A stretch of 8,237 bases of DNA from a bacterium (lineage in GTDB: Bacteria; Patescibacteriota; Patescibacteriia; Patescibacteriales; GWE2-39-37). Of this stretch, positions 4,269 through 8,237 are shown piece after piece. The notes under the pieces are model-generated. The model saw only the letters and a program-made list of their open reading frames with translations. It ran no database searches and was not told where the DNA came from. The translations under genes were made by a program, and so were the position numbers. The DNA lies in the NCBI GenBank assembly GCA_021786695.1, contig JAJYMT010000041.1, forward strand, positions 1 through 8,237, given 5' to 3'. The number at the start of each line of letters is the position of its first letter. Within the stretch, counting starts at the first letter, position 1.

Positions 4269-7027
4269 CAATTTATCGGATCGTGATCGGTCCCAAGAAG
4301 CCGGACGGGAAACAGGCGGATATCTTCAAGATCTACAACCTGGAAACCGGTTGCGCGGCGTCGGATTTGCGCAAGTTGCACGCGATTTTCTGCAACAGCG
4401 TCACCGAAACGGTGGTCGAAACGATGCCGGCGGGTGAGTTTCTCGAGGTGATGTACCAGAACGGCGTCATCGACCCGGAGCAGGAAGCGATCATTCGCGC
4501 CTGCGGAAGCAAAGGCGTCATCGTCGAAGCAGCCAAAGTCGGCTATCGGTATTACGGCCGGCGGCGCCAGGGAATTTACGTCAACAAACTGGTGCATGTT
4601 TCATTCACCAGCGAACCGGTGCTGACCACCCTGAAGCCGCGCGGCATCCGCCAACCGATGGAATATTTCAATCTGCTGGCGCTGAGCGATGCCGAATTGA
4701 TCGGCCTGAGCGCGAAGCGGGAGCTCCACTTGTCGCTCGCGCAGATGAAAAAGTTGGCGGCGATACAGGACGAACTCTGCGCCTCGCGGGTGACCGACGT
4801 CTTCCTGGAAACATTCGCCGCTCGCTGGTCGGACCACTGCAACCACACCACCTGGAAAGCGCTCGGTTTGCTGAAGATACTGATGGCTGCGACGGAAGCG
4901 ATCGGCAACCCCAACCTGCTTTCCGCTTTCGTGGATAATGCCGGCGTCTGGGACTTCTATGACGGCCTGGCGATCCTTTTCAAGCTGGAAACGCACAACT
5001 CACCGACCATGAAAGAGGCATACGGCGGCCAGTTGACCAAGCTCGGCGGCGTCCTGCGCGACATCATCGAAAACGGTCTTGGCGCCAAACCGATCGGCAA
5101 CATCGAACTGACAGTGGCGGGCGAGATCGAGCGCAGGCGTTATCCGGAACTTGAAGGCAAGACCTGGCCGGCGTCTCTGCTCCTGCGTGAAACGTTCAGC
5201 GCGATCGCTGATTACGGCAATCCGATGGGCGTGCCGATGCTGTTCCCTAGGGCGAAGAGCCATCCGGATTACAGCGGCAAACCGTTCGCTTTGGGCGGTT
5301 CGGTCGGCATCACCACCCGCGCGGCCGCCAAAAAAGGCAGTCCGCGCAAAGGCGACCTGGTAGTGCTGGTCGGCGGGCGCACCGGTAACGACGGACTTCA
5401 CGGCGCTACCATCAGTTCCGGCGGCATCACCGAACAGACCGATACCGGCGATTCGACGCACGTCCAGATCGGCCATCCTTACACCGAACAGAAGATGATG
5501 CGGGCCGGGCTGGAAATCCGCGACCGACGCTGTGCCAGCGCTCGCACCGATTTCGGTGCGGCAGGCATCGTTTCTGCCGTGGGTGAAATGGGCGAATCTA
5601 CCGGCGGCAAAGGCGGCGTTCTCGCCAACCTTGCCCTGGTGCCGCTCAAGTGCGCGGGGCTTTCCAACTGGCAGATCGCGCTCTCGGAAAGCCAGGAAAG
5701 ATTCCTTCACGCGATCATTCCGGAAAAACTGACGGAGGCGATGGAGATCTATGATCGCCATGAACTGGAAGCGACCGTGATCGGCATTTTCACCGAAAGC
5801 GGCCGGTTCCAGATGATCTATGATCCGGCAGTGACCGAATTCCAGCCGGAGATGGAACTGTCCGGCGAAATCGCTCTCGATGTGCCGTACAGTTGTTTCG
5901 AGGATTGCCCCCTGCCGGAGATCGAAGTGATCGAACCTCCCGCCAAGACAAACCATCCGAAATATCCCGACGTATCAACCGAAAACATCAACGAGATGGG
6001 ACTCGCCCTGGTCAGCCATTTCGACGTGTGCGACCAATCGAGCGCCACCAGGCGTTACGACTCGACCGTCCAGGGGATCACCTATCAAGGGCCGCTTTAC
6101 GGCAAGAACTACAACGTCCCATCGTCTCTGGCGGTGCTTCAGCCGGTCTATGGCCGTCCTTACGGTCTGACCCTGAGCTTGAGCTTCAGTCCCTGGCAAT
6201 TCGAAGTGGATCCGGTGGCGGCCGCGATCAATGCAATGATGGATGCGCTCGCTACCCAGGTGATTGCCGGCGTCCGACTCAAGGATATTTGTCTGGCGGA
6301 CAATTTCTACACCGCCGACCAGGATCCGTACGCTTACTACTATTTGCGTGAGCAGGTCAAGGCAATCGCCGATCTTTCGGTCCGGACCGGCACGCCGTTC
6401 ATCACCGGCAAGGACAGTTCGTCCGGATCCGGCACCTTCGGCGGACGGACGGTCAACGTACCGGCCAGCGTCGCCGTAACCGCCATGGGCAAGGTACCGG
6501 ATGTCCGGAAATTATCTCCGCATGCTTGGCAGCGACCGGGCAATCTGCTGGTTGCCATCAAGCCATACGCAACCAGGCTCGATGGTTCAATCCTGTCCGC
6601 GGCGCTCGACATCACCGGAACAAAGTTGGATCATTTTCCGGTCGACGCGGCCGCGAGCTATCTTCATTCGCTCGAGGATCTCGCCCGATCCGGCGTCATC
6701 CAGTCCGCGGTGCCGATCAATTGCGGCGGAATCTTCTTGCGTCTCTTCGAAGGCATGGAGGCATCCGAATATTCCGCCTTCGCCAACCTCAAGCCGTCGC
6801 TGTTCGCCGAGAGTTTTGGCGGCGCGCTGATCGAGATCAAGCCCGCAGACATTTATCGGCTGATGGACGATTTCCGCGATTTGCAGCCGACGGTCGTCGG
6901 CTTTCTGGACGAAATCCAGACGGGAAAGGTTTTCAGCGTCCTGAGAACGATGTTGGATTGGACGGCATTGCGCATGGCTTGGCTGAAATCGTTCGAAAGG
7001 AAGGTGAACCATGACCGGACTGCGTAA
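4265..7027 (+). CDS. purL: Phosphoribosylformylglycinamidine (FGAM) synthase, large subunit, long form with PurS-like N-terminus
   Basis: Catalyses the ATP-dependent amidation of FGAR to FGAM in purine synthesis, using ammonia delivered by PurQ. At 920 aa it is longer than free-standing PurL (about 740) and shorter than the fused PurL of Enterobacteria (about 1300). Residues 1-130 resemble the small PurS partner, with VTETVVE and NGVIDPEQEAI segments; a linker (LSLAQMKKLAAIQDEL) leads to W188-SDHCNH, holding the catalytic His191. E242-T-H-N-S-P is the Mg/ATP motif, with Ser where many PurL have a second His. GGRTGNDGLHGA (370-381), DFGAAGIVSAVGEMGE, SESQERF (474-480) and GKDSSSG (715-721) cover both AIR-synthase-like halves. 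This matches my memory of a long PurL type in Geobacter and Desulfovibrio. A strong ribosome-binding site (ggagaggagaggg, 4247-4259) precedes the ATG; the 3' end overlaps purQ. Confidence 0.93.
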   Translation: MTIYRIVIGPKKPDGKQADIFKIYNLETGCAASDLRKLHAIFCNSVTETVVETMPAGEFLEVMYQNGVIDPEQEAIIRACGSKGVIVEAAKVGYRYYGRRRQGIYVNKLVHVSFTSEPVLTTLKPRGIRQPMEYFNLLALSDAELIGLSAKRELHLSLAQMKKLAAIQDELCASRVTDVFLETFAARWSDHCNHTTWKALGLLKILMAATEAIGNPNLLSAFVDNAGVWDFYDGLAILFKLETHNSPTMKEAYGGQLTKLGGVLRDIIENGLGAKPIGNIELTVAGEIERRRYPELEGKTWPASLLLRETFSAIADYGNPMGVPMLFPRAKSHPDYSGKPFALGGSVGITTRAAAKKGSPRKGDLVVLVGGRTGNDGLHGATISSGGITEQTDTGDSTHVQIGHPYTEQKMMRAGLEIRDRRCASARTDFGAAGIVSAVGEMGESTGGKGGVLANLALVPLKCAGLSNWQIALSESQERFLHAIIPEKLTEAMEIYDRHELEATVIGIFTESGRFQMIYDPAVTEFQPEMELSGEIALDVPYSCFEDCPLPEIEVIEPPAKTNHPKYPDVSTENINEMGLALVSHFDVCDQSSATRRYDSTVQGITYQGPLYGKNYNVPSSLAVLQPVYGRPYGLTLSLSFSPWQFEVDPVAAAINAMMDALATQVIAGVRLKDICLADNFYTADQDPYAYYYLREQVKAIADLSVRTGTPFITGKDSSSGSGTFGGRTVNVPASVAVTAMGKVPDVRKLSPHAWQRPGNLLVAIKPYATRLDGSILSAALDITGTKLDHFPVDAAASYLHSLEDLARSGVIQSAVPINCGGIFLRLFEGMEASEYSAFANLKPSLFAESFGGALIEIKPADIYRLMDDFRDLQPTVVGFLDEIQTGKVFSVLRTMLDWTALRMAWLKSFERKVNHDRTA

Positions 7028-7658
7028 GCGGGTAGCCGTGCTTTACACGCCCGGCACCAATTGCGAAGAGGAAACCATGGCCGCCTTCCGGCTGGCCGGC
7101 GGAAATCCTCAGCTGCTTTTCATGAACGACATCCTCAAGGGCAGGGTGCGGATGACCGATTGCGACTGCTTCTGCGTTCCAGGCGGTTTTTCCGGCGGCG
7201 ATCATATCGCCACCGGCATCCTGGTCGCCACCTTGCTTGCCGATCATTTCCGGCGGCTGGTAGAAGCGCGGATACCGATACTCGGCATCTGCAACGGCTT
7301 CCAGGCCCTGGACCGTGCCCGTCTGTTCACCGACGGCGTTACCCTGAGCAGGAACGACTCCGAGGTGTTCTGCAGCATGCCGGTGAAACACCGGGTGGAA
7401 ACCTCCAACTGCATCTGGACTAAGGGGCTGGAGGGCCAGATTTTGAGATTCCCCTCAGCCCACGGTTACGGCAAGGTGGTCGGCGAGAGCAGACCGAACG
7501 TGGTTCTGACCTACGCGTCCGAATCGCCGAACGGCGGCTTCATCGCCGGCATTTGCTCGGACAACGGCCGCATCTTCGGTCTGATGGATCATCCGGAACG
7601 GCCTTATGGCAATCCGGACGGTCTGGAAATTTTCAGGAACGGCATCAGGGCCGCCTGA
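7011..7658 (+). CDS. purQ: FGAM synthase, glutaminase subunit PurQ
   Basis: A class I glutamine amidotransferase that hydrolyses glutamine and channels ammonia to PurL. At 215 aa it has the usual size. The oxyanion strand is PGGFSGGDH (57-65), the nucleophile Cys94 lies in GICNGFQAL (92-100), and the His194 and Glu196 of the triad lie in DHPERPYG (193-200). The N-terminus VAVLYTPGTNCEEET is the typical PurQ glutamine-site strand. Its start overlaps the last 17 bases of purL, and aaaggaaggtg (6996-7006) inside purL serves as ribosome-binding site, so the subunits are translationally coupled. ARLFTDGV and the following segment correspond to the region before the LxxN contact of other PurQ proteins. 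A terminator begins 16 bases after the TGA. Confidence 0.96.
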   Translation: MTGLRKRVAVLYTPGTNCEEETMAAFRLAGGNPQLLFMNDILKGRVRMTDCDCFCVPGGFSGGDHIATGILVATLLADHFRRLVEARIPILGICNGFQALDRARLFTDGVTLSRNDSEVFCSMPVKHRVETSNCIWTKGLEGQILRFPSAHGYGKVVGESRPNVVLTYASESPNGGFIAGICSDNGRIFGLMDHPERPYGNPDGLEIFRNGIRAA

Positions 7659-7674
7659 AGCTTCAATAGTAACC

Positions 7675-7711
7675 ACCCCCGTCGCGACCAACACTTGCGG
7701 CGGGGGTTTTT
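7675..7711 (+). terminator. Intrinsic terminator of purL-purQ
   Basis: An 11-bp GC-rich stem, acccccgtcgc (7675-7685) with gcggcgggggt (7697-7707) including one G-T pair, encloses an 11-nt loop and is followed by T5. It is strong and separates purLQ from purM. Confidence 0.9.
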
Positions 7712-7715
7712 CTTT

Positions 7716-7729
7716 GCTTGACCCTGTTA
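7716..7729 (-). repeat. Right copy of the 14-bp inverted repeat flanking purLQ
   Basis: gcttgaccctgtta is the exact reverse complement of 4037-4050. It overlaps the left arm of the palindrome at 7718-7778. Confidence 0.75.
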
Positions 7730-7778
7730 AATCACCGCCAGAGCGGGGTGCGGTAGAGCCGCAATTTAACAGGGTTGA
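7718..7778. repeat. Large palindrome upstream of purM, possible three-way junction
   Basis: accctgttaaat (7721-7732) pairs perfectly with atttaacagggt (7764-7775); three more pairs (two wobble) extend it to 15 in RNA. Inside are two small hairpins: cacc (7733-7736) with ggtg (7747-7750), and gcgg (7750-7753) with ccgc (7759-7762), sharing base 7750. The right arm runs into the purM -35 hexamer. As it lies after the purLQ terminator and before the purM start site, it more likely acts as DNA (operator, cruciform or small mobile palindrome) than as leader RNA. Confidence 0.7.
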
Positions 7779-7802
7779 CATTGAGGATAATTAAGCTAAG
7801 AT
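7775..7802 (+). promoter_or_regulatory. Sigma70-type promoter for purM
   Basis: A perfect TTGACA (7775-7780) is followed after 16 bases by TAAGAT (7797-7802). The predicted start is near 7809, giving a leader of about 93 nt. The -35 overlaps the right arm of the 7718-7778 palindrome, so a protein bound there would block polymerase. Confidence 0.7.
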
Positions 7803-7817
7803 AGAGCAAAAGGATGC

Positions 7818-7858
7818 TAAAAACGACAAGGAGGATATCAGTCGTTCTTTTTATTTTT
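7818..7858 (+). ncRNA. purM leader RNA element: AAGGAGG-loop hairpin with U-tract
   Basis: aacgac (7822-7827) pairs perfectly with gtcgtt (7841-7846) around a 13-nt loop that begins AAGGAGGA. A U-tract, TTTTTATTTTT, follows after one C, and aaa at 7819-7821 can pair into it past the bulged C. No canonical start codon sits at usable distance from this AAGGAGG, and the true purM ribosome-binding site lies about 55 nt further on, so the motif must have another role or be a relic. Layout matches the purL leader element. Confidence 0.5.
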
Positions 7859-7901
7859 GATTTATTTTTGGAAAAACAATCAGTCAAAGGGAGGTCAGGA
7901 G

Positions 7902-8237
7902 ATGGCAAAAGGACCGAGTATCTACGAGCACTTGGGGGTCGATCCGCACAAGGCGGGCGTGAAGGAGATTTTCGGCAAGATCGTTTCCAATCAATATCCC
8001 GACGCTTGGTGTAACATCATTAATGATCCGTGGAGTAATGATTGCGTTATCACCAAGCACTCAGATGGTTCCGGCTCCAAAAGCGTCCAGAGACTGTTGG
8101 ACTTTCTGAAGTGTGGATGTCCGGAGATATTCCAGGACGACATACTGGACGCCCTGGGAATGAATACGGGCGATGTGGCTTGTGCGGGTTTTACGGATAC
8201 CTATATTGTGACCGACACCCTGGCAATCAACAGAGCC
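7902..8237 (+). CDS. purM: Phosphoribosylformylglycinamidine cyclo-ligase (AIR synthase)-like protein, N-terminal part
   Basis: The frame is open from the ATG at 7902 to the end of the window (112 codons) and continues outside. PurM closes the FGAM imidazole ring to give AIR, the step directly after PurL/PurQ. The N-terminus reads SIYEHLGVDPHKAGVKEIF, then ITKHSDGSGSKSVQRLLDFL (50-69), DDILDALGMNTGDVACAGFTD (79-99) and IVTDTLAINRA. HSDGSGSK corresponds to the HADGAGTKS nucleotide-binding motif and ALGMNTGDVACAG to the ALIMNIDDLLCVG motif that I recall from the divergent, roughly 390-aa PurM type of Bacteroidetes, rather than the E. coli type. The ribosome-binding site aaagggagg (7886-7894) is 7 bases from the ATG. 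The gene has its own promoter, 243 bases beyond purQ. Confidence 0.8.
   Translation, partial: MAKGPSIYEHLGVDPHKAGVKEIFGKIVSNQYPDAWCNIINDPWSNDCVITKHSDGSGSKSVQRLLDFLKCGCPEIFQDDILDALGMNTGDVACAGFTDTYIVTDTLAINRA

Noticed and set aside
5000..5956. 318-codon open frame on the minus strand within purL, and similar long frames opposite slipin, rplA and nusG
   Set aside because: They lie opposite strongly conserved coding sequence, have low-complexity Arg/His/Asp-rich translations and show no recognisable family or ribosome site; they are mirror-image frames in GC-rich genes.
4037..7729. Composite transposon carrying purLQ
   Set aside because: The inverted repeats are only 14 bp, no transposase or target-site duplication is visible, and a related box occurs at the purM promoter; recorded as a repeat rather than a mobile element.
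7814..8014. 66-codon plus-strand frame beginning in the purM leader
   Set aside because: It overlaps the purM coding region in another frame, and its translation past 7902 is Arg/Gly-rich shadow sequence. The purM frame has the conserved motifs and a better ribosome site.

Overview
The window looks like bacterial chromosome, most plausibly from a candidate-phyla-radiation (Patescibacteria-type) genome or a similarly streamlined lineage. The reasons are moderately GC-rich genes separated by short, very AT-rich spacers full of small repeats, a compact secE-nusG-rplK-rplA cluster, mostly Shine-Dalgarno-less starts on the minus strand, and a dCMP deaminase next to a small P-loop kinase of a type I associate with that group. 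UGA is used as a stop (slipin, purQ), so the code is standard. The lineage is an inference from memory of families, not from a search.

Minus-strand half (1-4014). Reading right to left, a consensus promoter at 3986-4014 drives secE, nusG, rplK and rplA, followed by a hairpin-plus-U-tract terminator (1704-1734). The ribosomal proteins L10 and L7/L12 that often follow L1 are not here. Next come a monocistronic slipin (SPFH/stomatin-like membrane protein) with its own terminator (831-860), then a dCMP deaminase with its own promoter, and the start of a P-loop nucleotide kinase that leaves the window at base 1. The spacers of the secE-rplA operon carry AT-rich repeats and hairpins.

Plus-strand half (4037-8237). 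This is a purine biosynthesis block: purL (long, 920 aa, with a PurS-like N-terminal part), purQ overlapping it by 17 bases, a terminator, and then a separately promoted purM-like AIR synthase that runs off the right end. PurL and PurQ together convert FGAR to FGAM, and PurM closes the ring to AIR, so the block encodes two consecutive steps of de novo IMP synthesis. The genes here have strong Shine-Dalgarno sites, unlike those on the left.

Most interesting: the purL and purM leaders share an RNA architecture. A -10 hexamer is followed after exactly 25 nt by AAGGAGG, which opens the loop of a 6-bp hairpin, and TTTATTTT follows AAGGAGG after exactly 15 nt. The stem sequences differ between the two copies but both pair, which is covariation-like. 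This may be an undescribed attenuator or cis-regulatory RNA of purine genes. In addition, a 14-bp perfect inverted repeat flanks purLQ, a large palindrome overlaps the purM -35 element, and a possible 48-codon upstream ORF ends in an ATGA overlap with the purL start.
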